Assembly: GCA_031258035.1 (NCBI GenBank)
Contig: JAIRNL010000095.1
Coordinates: forward strand, 1-5,209
Direction of reading: 5' to 3'
DNA length: 5,209 bases
From: Azoarcus sp.
GTDB taxonomy: Bacteria > Pseudomonadota > Gammaproteobacteria > Burkholderiales > Rhodocyclaceae
The translations under genes and the position numbers were made by a program. The notes under the pieces are model-generated. The model did no database searches. It had not been told where the DNA came from and saw nothing but the letters and a program-made list of their open reading frames with translations. Shown one piece after another: positions 1 to 5,209 of this stretch. Position 1 is the stretch's first letter, and every line of letters starts with the position of its first letter.

Positions 1-37
1 CACTGGCTTCCATTGCCGGAAGCAAGGAAACAACCCC

Positions 38-1183
38 ATGCGCTTTCCCCTGACGTTGCGCTTGTTGCGCGCCATGCCGCGCGCCGGCTGGATGGCGCTG
101 GCCGCGTTCGCCGCCGTGGCGTGGATCGGCGTGCCCCTGGCTCACCTCGCGCTCCCCGAAGGGCATCCACTGCACATGTCGGCCCATGCCGTGAGCCTCT
201 CCGGCAAGATCCTGTGCTACATGACGGTGGCCGTCGCCATGGATCTGGCCTGGGGCCATGCCGGCATCCTCAGCCTGGGGCACGGGCTGTTCTTCGCGCT
301 GGGCGGGTACGCTTTCGGGATGTACCTGATGATCCAGATCGGGCGCGACGGCAGCTACGGGGCGGATTTGCCCGATTTCATGGTCTTTCTCGACTGGAAG
401 GCGCTGCCGTGGTACTGGACGGGTTCCGATTCTTTTTTGTGGGCGCTCTTTCTCGCCATGGCGCTGCCCGGCGCGGTGGCGTTCGTCTTCGGCTGGTTCG
501 CTTTCCGCTCGCGCATCAGGGGGGTGTATTTTTCCATCATCACCCAGGCCCTGACTTACGCCGCGATGTTGCTTTTCTTCCGCAACGAAACCGGTTTCGG
601 CGGCAATAACGGTTTCACCGATTTCAAGCGCATCCTGGGTTTCGAGATCACCGCCGCGCCGACGCGGGTGGCGCTGTTCGCGCTCTCCGCCGCTTTGTTG
701 ATGGGCTGTCTGCTGCTGGGGCGCTATTTGATCGTTTCCCGCTTCGGGCGCGTGCTCGCCGCCATCCGCGACGCCGAAAGCCGGGCGATGTTCATCGGCT
801 ACGATCCGCTGTATTACAAGCTTTTCATCTGGACGTTGTCCGCCGTGCTGTGCGGGCTGGCTGGGGCGCTTTACGTGTCGCAGGTCGGCATCATCAACCC
901 TTCGGAGATGAGCCCCGCCAATTCCATCGAAATCGCGGTGTGGGTGGCGGTCGGCGGGCGCGGCACCTTGTCCGGGGCGGTGCTCGGCGCGGGCATCGTC
1001 AATCTGGCCAAGAGTTTTTTCACCGTGACCGTGCCGGAATACTGGCTGTTCTTCCTCGGGGGGCTGTTCATCGTGGTGACGCTTTTCCTGCCCAATGGGA
1101 TCGTCGGTTTGTGGCGGCAGTTGGGGCGGCGCGCCGGGGGAAGGACGCCCGCGCCCGAAATGGCCGGGGGGCGCGCGAAATGA
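38..1183 (+). CDS. urtC: Urea ABC transporter permease subunit UrtC
   Basis: This 381-residue, highly hydrophobic protein fits UrtC, a LivM-type permease of the high-affinity urea ABC importer. It should form the inner-membrane channel with UrtB. About nine or ten membrane segments can be read, near residues 18-38, 54-72, 75-100, 132-155, 163-182, 209-231, 262-283, 293-327 and 333-355. The cytoplasmic coupling loop typical of LivM proteins lies at about 236-257 (FGRVLAAIRDAESRAMFIGY), where the ATPases dock. The family-typical run WGHAGILSLGHG is at 72-83. The start at 38 is preceded by AAGGA at 24-28 with nine bases of spacing. No in-frame stop precedes it in the window, so a start further upstream cannot be formally excluded. 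The last ~17 residues are polar and Gly/Arg/Pro-rich and look like a free cytoplasmic tail. The stop overlaps the urtD start, which suggests translational coupling. A branched-chain amino acid permease (LivM) is the alternative, but the urease neighbours and the long 100-130 loop favour UrtC. Confidence 0.95.
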   Translation: MRFPLTLRLLRAMPRAGWMALAAFAAVAWIGVPLAHLALPEGHPLHMSAHAVSLSGKILCYMTVAVAMDLAWGHAGILSLGHGLFFALGGYAFGMYLMIQIGRDGSYGADLPDFMVFLDWKALPWYWTGSDSFLWALFLAMALPGAVAFVFGWFAFRSRIRGVYFSIITQALTYAAMLLFFRNETGFGGNNGFTDFKRILGFEITAAPTRVALFALSAALLMGCLLLGRYLIVSRFGRVLAAIRDAESRAMFIGYDPLYYKLFIWTLSAVLCGLAGALYVSQVGIINPSEMSPANSIEIAVWVAVGGRGTLSGAVLGAGIVNLAKSFFTVTVPEYWLFFLGGLFIVVTLFLPNGIVGLWRQLGRRAGGRTPAPEMAGGRAK

Positions 1184-2028
1184 GCGAGATGCCGACGCTT
1201 CCGCCCCGCGCAACCAACCAGGCGCCCGGCGGACGGTGGGAGAGCGAGGCAAGCATCGGGCGCGTGTCCGGCGAGGGGGTGGATCTGAGCCACAAGGTCA
1301 TCCTCTACCTCGACGGCATCACGGTGAGTTTCGACGGCTTCAAGGCGCTGGACGATTTGACGCTGACGATCGACGCGGGGGAGCTGCGCTGCATCATCGG
1401 CCCCAACGGCGCGGGCAAGACGACGATGATGGATGTCATTACCGGCAAGACCCGCCCCGATTCGGGGACGGCTTTTTTCGGGCAGACGATGGATCTGACC
1501 CGCATGACCGAGCCGCGGATCGCCAACGCGGGCATCGGGCGCAAGTTCCAGAAGCCGACGGTGTTCGAGAATCACACGGTCTTCGAGAATTTCGCGTTGG
1601 CCATGAAGGCCGACAAGCGTGTGCGCCATTCGCTTTTTGCGACGTCGCGCGCCGGGGAGCGGGATCGCATCGCGGCGATGCTCACGCGGGTTCGCCTGGA
1701 TCGTCACGCGGATCGTCCCGCCGGGCTGCTGTCGCACGGCCAGAAGCAATGGCTGGAAATCGGCATGCTGCTGATGCAGGCGCCGCGCCTGTTGCTGCTC
1801 GACGAGCCGGTGGCGGGCATGACCGACGAGGAAACCGAGCGCACCGCCGAGCTTTTCATCGGCCTGGCTGGCGACCACTCGCTGGTCGTGGTCGAACACG
1901 ACATGCGCTTCGTCGAGGCGCTCGGCGGCAAGGTGACGGTGCTTTGCGAGGGCGCGGTGCTGGCCGAGGGCGATCTGGCCACCGTGCGGGCCGATCCCCG
2001 CGTCATCGAGGTTTATCTCGGCCGCTGA
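1180..2028 (+). CDS. urtD: Urea ABC transporter ATP-binding protein UrtD
   Basis: This 282-residue protein is a LivG-type ATPase that should sit on the cytoplasmic face of the UrtBC channel and hydrolyse ATP together with UrtE. It has Walker A GPNGAGKT at 74-81, the Q-loop glutamine at 124 (FQKPTVF), an ABC signature reading LSHGQ at 184-188 instead of LSGGQ, Walker B LLLLDEP at 204-210 with catalytic Glu209, and the switch histidine His240 (VVVEH). The segment VSFDGFKALDDL at 49-60, with ELRCIIGPNG following, is characteristic of UrtD. About 40 residues precede the ATPase fold and are rich in Gly, Pro and Ser; a leader of this kind is common in UrtD. The ATG at 1180 was chosen because it forms an ATGA overlap with the urtC stop and has a G-run at 1166-1171 as a plausible ribosome site. 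The same frame is open back to 850, but that extension lies inside urtC and reads as shadow. ATG 1189 is a possible alternative start. Confidence 0.95.
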   Translation: MSEMPTLPPRATNQAPGGRWESEASIGRVSGEGVDLSHKVILYLDGITVSFDGFKALDDLTLTIDAGELRCIIGPNGAGKTTMMDVITGKTRPDSGTAFFGQTMDLTRMTEPRIANAGIGRKFQKPTVFENHTVFENFALAMKADKRVRHSLFATSRAGERDRIAAMLTRVRLDRHADRPAGLLSHGQKQWLEIGMLLMQAPRLLLLDEPVAGMTDEETERTAELFIGLAGDHSLVVVEHDMRFVEALGGKVTVLCEGAVLAEGDLATVRADPRVIEVYLGR

Positions 2029-2034
2029 CGGCCG
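2019..2034 (+). other. GC stem-loop over the urtD stop codon
   Basis: CGGCCG at 2019-2024 and CGGCCG at 2029-2034 are mutually complementary and would form a six-pair all-GC stem with the four-base loop CTGA, which includes most of the urtD stop. No T-run follows, so it does not look like an intrinsic terminator. If it forms, it might mark an RNA processing or pausing point between transporter and urease messages. GC-rich DNA yields such short stems by chance, so function is uncertain. Confidence 0.3.
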
Positions 2035-2055
2035 CCTCGCCCGTATTCATTGTTC

Positions 2056-2063
2056 AAAAGGAG
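2056..2063 (+). promoter_or_regulatory. Strong ribosome binding site of ureA
   Basis: AAAAGGAG lies six bases before the ureA ATG at 2070 and is a near-ideal Shine-Dalgarno sequence. It fixes the ureA start even though the surrounding frame is open for a long way upstream through urtD. The ten bases AAAAGGAGAC recur before ureB. Confidence 0.85.
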
Positions 2064-2069
2064 ACCACG

Positions 2070-2372
2070 ATGCACCTGACGCCAAGAGAAATCGAGAAGC
2101 TGATGCTGCACACCGCCGGCGAGCTTGCGAAATCCCGCAGGAACAAGGGGCTGAAGTTGAATTACGTCGAATCCATCGCTTTCATTTCGTCGGAACTCCT
2201 GGAGTTGGCGCGCGAGGGGAAGACGGTTCGGGATTTGATGGAAATCGGCACGCGCCTGCTGGAAAAAGGAGATGTGATGGAAGGGGTCGCCGAAATGATT
2301 CCTTCCGTCCAGATCGAAGCCACTTTCGACGACGGCACGAAACTCGTCACCGTCCACGACCCGATCCGCTGA
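2070..2372 (+). CDS. ureA: Urease gamma subunit UreA
   Basis: This 100-residue protein is exactly the usual length of a stand-alone bacterial urease gamma subunit. It is the small structural partner in the (UreABC)3 enzyme that hydrolyses urea in the cytoplasm to ammonia and carbamate. Family hallmarks are LTPREIEKL at 3-11, GLKLNY at 27-32 followed by a helix containing ISSELLE, the DVMEGVAEMIP block at 68-78 and the C-terminal run EATFDDGTKLVTVHDPI at 83-99. The gene is not fused to ureB, unlike in Helicobacter. The ATG at 2070 is set by the strong ribosome site just upstream and by alignment with the family N-terminus; the frame is open far upstream only as a shadow of urtD. It follows urtD after 41 bases, with no ureD between them. 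Several helix residues (for example ESIAFISSELLELAREG) differ from the alanine-rich version I remember from many proteobacterial UreA proteins. Confidence 0.97.
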   Translation: MHLTPREIEKLMLHTAGELAKSRRNKGLKLNYVESIAFISSELLELAREGKTVRDLMEIGTRLLEKGDVMEGVAEMIPSVQIEATFDDGTKLVTVHDPIR

Positions 2373-2379
2373 AAAGGAG
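2372..2379 (+). promoter_or_regulatory. Strong ribosome binding site of ureB
   Basis: AAAAGGAG begins on the last base of the ureA stop codon. Two ATG codons follow, at 2384 and 2387. Spacing from AGGAG is four bases to the first and seven to the second, so the second is better placed. It also gives the family-typical MIPGE N-terminus. Confidence 0.8.
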
Positions 2380-2386
2380 ACAGATG

Positions 2387-2761
2387 ATGATTCCAGGGGA
2401 AATCCAGGTCAGAAACGCGCGCATCACGTTGAACGCGGGCCTGAGGCACAAGGAAATCACCGCGACCAACAAGGGCGACCGTCCCATACAGGTCGGCTCG
2501 CATTTTCATTTTTTCGAGGTCAACCGTTTCCTGTCGTTCGACCGGGCGAGCGCCTATGGCTACCGGCTGGATATTGCGTCGGGGACGGCGGTTCGCTTCG
2601 CGCCGGGCGAGACGAAGACGGTCGGCCTGGTCGAGATCGCGGGCAACAGGCGCGTGCTCGGCCTGAACAACCTGACCGATGGCGAGATCAACGAAACGAC
2701 GGTGAAGGCCGCTTTGCAAAAGGCGCGGCTGAAGGCGTTCCTGGACGAGGGAGAAGCGTGA
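2387..2761 (+). CDS. ureB: Urease beta subunit UreB
   Basis: This 124-residue protein is the urease beta subunit, a beta-rich structural component that packs against UreC and UreA in the cytoplasmic holoenzyme. Diagnostic sequence includes the N-terminal MIPGEI, the block GDRPIQVGSHFHFFEVN at 30-46, LSFDRA at 49-54, LDIASGTAVRFAPGE at 61-75 and a NRRVLGLNNL segment at 87-96. I chose ATG 2387 over the tandem ATG at 2384 because MIPGE is the conserved family start and its distance from the ribosome site is better; using 2384 would add one methionine. The core ends near residue 100. About 25 further residues follow, alanine/lysine-rich and probably helical (TVKAALQKARLKAFL). That makes it longer than the ~101-106-residue enteric form and closer to the ~126-residue form of Sporosarcina. 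Its stop overlaps the ureC ATG by one base. Confidence 0.96.
   Translation: MIPGEIQVRNARITLNAGLRHKEITATNKGDRPIQVGSHFHFFEVNRFLSFDRASAYGYRLDIASGTAVRFAPGETKTVGLVEIAGNRRVLGLNNLTDGEINETTVKAALQKARLKAFLDEGEA
2747..2753 (+). promoter_or_regulatory. Ribosome binding site of ureC within the ureB end
   Basis: GAGGGAG lies inside the last codons of ureB, seven bases before ATG 2761. A GTG at 2758 is also in frame but only four bases away, so the ATG is preferred. The TGATG stop/start junction implies coupled translation of UreB and UreC. Confidence 0.65.
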
Positions 2762-4482
2762 TGAGCACGAGTATCAGCGGCAGGGAATATGCCGCCATGT
2801 ATGGGCCGACCACCGGCGACAAAGTCCGCCTCGGCGATACCGATCTTTTCATCGAGGTGGAAAAGGATTACACCGTCTATGGCGAGGAGATGAAATTCGG
2901 CGGCGGCAAGACCCTCCGCGACGGCATGGGGCAGAACGGCATCGTCACCGGCGAGACGGGGGCGCTGGATTTATTGATCACCAATGCGCTGATCCTGGAT
3001 TACTGGGGCATCGTCAAGGCCGATATCGGCATCCGGGACGGGAAGATCGTCGGCATCGGCAAGGCGGGCAACCCCGACATCATGAATGGCGTCCATCCCG
3101 CCCTGCTCGTCGGCGCGGGAACGGAGGTGCTGGCTGCCGAGGGCAAGATCGTCACCGCGGGCGGGGTCGACACGCACGTCCATTACATTTGCCCGCAGCA
3201 GGTCGAGACCGCGCTCTATTCCGGCATCACCACGATGATCGGCGGCGGCGACGGCCCGGCGGTCGGCACTTTCGCCACGACCTGCACGCCCGGGAAATTC
3301 AACCTGCACAGGATGCTCGAGGCGGTCGAGGCATTTCCGATGAATTTCGGGTTTTTCGGCAAGGCCAACTGTTCCAGCAAGGCGCCGCTCGTCGAGCAGG
3401 TGCTGGCTGGGGCCATCGGCCTCAAGCTCCACGAGGACTGGGGCTCCACGCCGTCGGCCATCGACGTCAGCCTGGGCGTCGCGGATGAATACGACATCCA
3501 GATCACCATCCACACCGACACGCTCAACGAGGCGGGTTATTTCGAGTCGACCAGGGCCGCGATCGGCGGCAGGGCCATCCACACTTACCACACCGAGGGC
3601 GCGGGCGGCGGACACGCCCCGGACATTATCCGGGCGGTGAGCCTGCCCAACGTGATGCCGTCTTCCACCAGCCCGACCATGCCCTTTGCCAAGAACACCA
3701 TCGACGAGCATCTGGACATGATCATGGTCTGCCACCATCTCGATCCCAGCCTGCCGGAAGACGTGGCTTTTGCCCGCTCGCGGATACGCTACGGCACCCT
3801 GGCCGCGGAAGACGTGCTGCACGACATGGGGGCCATCTCGATTCTCAATTCCGACTCCCAGGCCATGGGCCGCCCGGCGGAGGTGATCACCCGCGCCTGG
3901 CAGGCGGCGGACAAGATGAAAAAGCAGCGAGGGCAGTTGCCGGAAGCCGAAGGGCAGGACAACGACAATTTCCGCGCCCGCCGCTACGTGGCGAAATACA
4001 CCATCAACCCGGCGATCACGCACGGTATCTCGGCGTATCTCGGTTCCATCGAGGCGGGGAAGATCGCCGATCTCGTGATCTGGAAACCGGCGCTTTTCGG
4101 CGTCAAGCCGGATGTGATCGTCAAGGGCGGTTTCATCGCGGCGGCCAAGATGGGGGACGCGAACGCATCCATTCCCACGCCGCAGCCGGTCATCATGCGC
4201 AACATGTGGGGGGCCCGCGGCAAGGCGCGCGCGCGCACCGCCATCACGTTCGTTTCCATGGCGGCCCACGAGAACGGCATCCGGGAGAAGCTGGGGCTTG
4301 AAAAGCGGGTGCTTCCCGTCGGACGCTGCCGCGCCATCGGCAAGAAGGACATGATCCTCAACGACAAGACGCCGCGCGTCGATGTCGACCCCGAAACCTA
4401 CGAGGTCAGCATCGACGGGCGGAAAGTCGTCTGCGAACCGTCCCAGACCCTGCCTTTGTCGCAGCGGTATTACTTGTTCTGA
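2761..4482 (+). CDS. ureC: Urease alpha (catalytic) subunit UreC
   Basis: This 573-residue, full-length protein is the catalytic subunit of nickel urease (urea + water to ammonia + carbamate). All active-site residues are visible: nickel ligands His139 and His141 (DTHVHY), carbamylated Lys222 (GLKLHEDWG), His224, His251 (IHTDTLNE), His277 (HTYHTEGAGGGH), flap Cys324 and His325 (MVCHHLDP), Arg341 and nickel ligand Asp365 (NSDSQAMGR). Each is shifted by exactly +5 from the Klebsiella aerogenes numbers I know (134, 136, 217, 219, 246, 272, 319, 320, 336, 360). The N-terminal beta domain covers about 1-130 and the metal-dependent hydrolase barrel most of the rest, ending in the typical LPLSQRYYLF. 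Some conserved-looking stretches differ from the common form: GGGDGPAVG at 161-169 and SSTSPTMPF at 301-309. The start is ATG 2761, overlapping the ureB stop by one base; GTG 2758 would add one residue. Nickel insertion would need UreD, UreF, UreG and UreE, none of which is in view. Confidence 0.98.
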   Translation: MSTSISGREYAAMYGPTTGDKVRLGDTDLFIEVEKDYTVYGEEMKFGGGKTLRDGMGQNGIVTGETGALDLLITNALILDYWGIVKADIGIRDGKIVGIGKAGNPDIMNGVHPALLVGAGTEVLAAEGKIVTAGGVDTHVHYICPQQVETALYSGITTMIGGGDGPAVGTFATTCTPGKFNLHRMLEAVEAFPMNFGFFGKANCSSKAPLVEQVLAGAIGLKLHEDWGSTPSAIDVSLGVADEYDIQITIHTDTLNEAGYFESTRAAIGGRAIHTYHTEGAGGGHAPDIIRAVSLPNVMPSSTSPTMPFAKNTIDEHLDMIMVCHHLDPSLPEDVAFARSRIRYGTLAAEDVLHDMGAISILNSDSQAMGRPAEVITRAWQAADKMKKQRGQLPEAEGQDNDNFRARRYVAKYTINPAITHGISAYLGSIEAGKIADLVIWKPALFGVKPDVIVKGGFIAAAKMGDANASIPTPQPVIMRNMWGARGKARARTAITFVSMAAHENGIREKLGLEKRVLPVGRCRAIGKKDMILNDKTPRVDVDPETYEVSIDGRKVVCEPSQTLPLSQRYYLF

Positions 4483-4502
4483 GCGCGGCGCTTTCCCCGC
4501 GC
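4483..4502 (+). other. GC stem-loop directly after the ureC stop
   Basis: GCGCGG at 4483-4488 pairs with CCGCGC at 4497-4502, giving a six-pair all-GC stem with an eight-base loop. It begins on the first base after the ureC stop. The downstream sequence GGGCAATCC has no T-run, so a rho-independent terminator is unlikely. It could slow 3' exonuclease decay of the ureABC message or weaken read-through to urtE. It could also be chance in GC-rich DNA. Confidence 0.35.
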
Positions 4503-4523
4503 GGGCAATCCGGTGAAAAGACC

Positions 4524-5209
4524 ATGCTGAAAGTCGACGGCCTCAACCAGTACTACGGCGGCAGCCACATCCTGCGCGGCATCGCCTTCGATGCGCCGCC
4601 CGGCAAAGTGACCACCGTGCTCGGGCGCAACGGCGTCGGCAAGACCACGCTGCTCAAGACCCTGATGGGACTCGTGCCGGCCAAGAGCGGCAGCATCCAT
4701 TTCGGCGGCGAGGACATCTCCCGCGCGTCTTCCCACGGGCGGGCGCGCGCCGGCATCGGCTACGTGCCGCAGGGGCGGGAGATTTTTCCCCGCCTCAGCG
4801 TCGCGGAAAACCTGCTCATGGGGCTGGCTGCCCGTCCGCGCGGCACGCCCATCCCGGCGCGCGTCTTCGAGATGTTCCCTGTCCTGGGGCAGATGATGAA
4901 CCGCCGGGGGGGCGATCTCTCCGGCGGGCAGCAACAGCAACTGGCCATTGGCCGCGCGCTCGCCGCCGGCCCCCGCCTGTTGATCCTCGACGAGCCGACC
5001 GAAGGCATCCAGCCCTCGATCATCAAGGACATCGAGCGCGCCATCCGCGCCCTTGCCGGCACCGGCGAGATGGCGATCCTGCTGGTCGAGCAGTACTACG
5101 AGTTCGCCCGCGCCCTGTCGGATCGTTATCTCGTCATGGAACGCGGCGAGATCGTCATGCGCGGCGAGGGAAAGAACATGGACGCGGACGGGGTGCGGGA
5201 GGCGTTGGC
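4524..5209 (+). CDS. urtE: Urea ABC transporter ATP-binding protein UrtE (3' end cut by window)
   Basis: The frame is open from ATG 4524 to the window edge, giving 228 complete codons plus two bases. UrtE is normally about 230 residues, so nearly all of it is present. It is a LivF-type ATPase that should pair with UrtD on the cytoplasmic side of UrtBC. Visible motifs are Walker A GRNGVGKT at 34-41, Q-loop Gln83 in VPQGREIFP, signature LSGGQ at 132-136, and Walker B LLILDEP at 152-158 with Glu157. The switch position carries Gln190 (LLVEQ) instead of histidine, as is usual in LivF/UrtE proteins. The N-terminus LKVDGLNQYYGGSHIL and the late segment EQYYEFARALSDRYLVMERGEIV are typical of UrtE. 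The ribosome site is modest (GGTGA at 4512-4516, seven bases upstream). The gene lies 41 bases after ureC instead of next to urtD, the expected place in a urtABCDE operon. LivF is the alternative, made unlikely by the urt/ure context. Confidence 0.94.
   Translation, partial: MLKVDGLNQYYGGSHILRGIAFDAPPGKVTTVLGRNGVGKTTLLKTLMGLVPAKSGSIHFGGEDISRASSHGRARAGIGYVPQGREIFPRLSVAENLLMGLAARPRGTPIPARVFEMFPVLGQMMNRRGGDLSGGQQQQLAIGRALAAGPRLLILDEPTEGIQPSIIKDIERAIRALAGTGEMAILLVEQYYEFARALSDRYLVMERGEIVMRGEGKNMDADGVREAL

Noticed and set aside
1..37. Possible 3' end of urtB before urtC
   Set aside because: No frame has a stop before position 38, and none of the three short translations resembles a UrtB C-terminus that I recognise. 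The stretch is too short to assign.
13..609. Forward open frame overlapping urtC in another frame (198 codons)
   Set aside because: The product is dominated by Arg, Ala and Pro without domain structure, while the urtC frame over the same bases gives membrane segments and family motifs.
871..1899. Long open frame on the - strand opposite urtC and urtD (342 codons)
   Set aside because: It spans two convincing ABC transporter genes, has Arg/His/Ala-rich low-information sequence and shows no family motif; treated as a shadow.
2037..2069. Possible promoter in the urtD-ureA gap (TATTCAT at 2044-2050 as a -10-like element)
   Set aside because: No matching -35 at suitable spacing and no -24/-12 sigma-54 pattern could be found. 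A single AT-rich hexamer is not enough to call a promoter.
2758..2760. GTG as the ureC start
   Set aside because: It is only four bases from the ribosome site and gives a double methionine. ATG 2761 has better spacing and a standard TGATG overlap with ureB.
2971..4269. Long open frame on the - strand opposite ureC (432 codons)
   Set aside because: It lies wholly within the clearly real ureC gene. Its product is rich in Arg, Asp, Gly and Val with no recognisable domain, as expected of a shadow frame in GC-rich DNA.
4483..4510. Rho-independent terminator after ureC
   Set aside because: The stem is real on paper but no T-run follows and urtE continues on the same strand 41 bases later, so it is listed only as a stem-loop.

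Overview
This GC-rich window (judged by eye) is a dense, single-strand run of genes for urea uptake and hydrolysis. All six coding regions are on the + strand, in the order urtC - urtD - ureA - ureB - ureC - urtE. The protein sequences look proteobacterial, perhaps betaproteobacterial, but this is an impression from sequence style and not a placement. The window opens just before urtC and ends inside the last codons of urtE.

Layout: urtC (38-1183) is a membrane permease subunit. It overlaps urtD (1180-2028), an ATPase, by 4 bases (ATGA). After a 41-base gap come the three urease structural genes. ureA (2070-2372, gamma subunit) is followed 14 bases later by ureB (start chosen at 2387, beta subunit). 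ureB shares one base with ureC (2761-4482, catalytic alpha subunit) in a TGATG junction. After another 41-base gap, urtE (4524 to the window end), the second ATPase, begins. No stretch longer than 41 bases between genes lacks coding sequence. I see no convincing promoter, RNA gene, mobile element, CRISPR array or large repeat.

How it works together: UrtC should pair with UrtB, and the ATPases UrtD and UrtE should power an ABC importer fed by the periplasmic protein UrtA. UrtA and UrtB are not in the window and are presumably upstream. Imported urea would be hydrolysed by the UreABC nickel enzyme to ammonia and carbamate. Every nickel ligand and catalytic residue of the classical urease alpha subunit is present in UreC, at a constant +5 offset from the Klebsiella aerogenes numbering.

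The main oddity is gene order. The urease structural genes sit inside the transporter operon, between its two ATPase genes, rather than after urtE. The accessory genes (ureD, ureE, ureF, ureG) needed to load nickel are not in the window. The parts themselves are well-known families, so I see an unusual arrangement rather than a new biological system.
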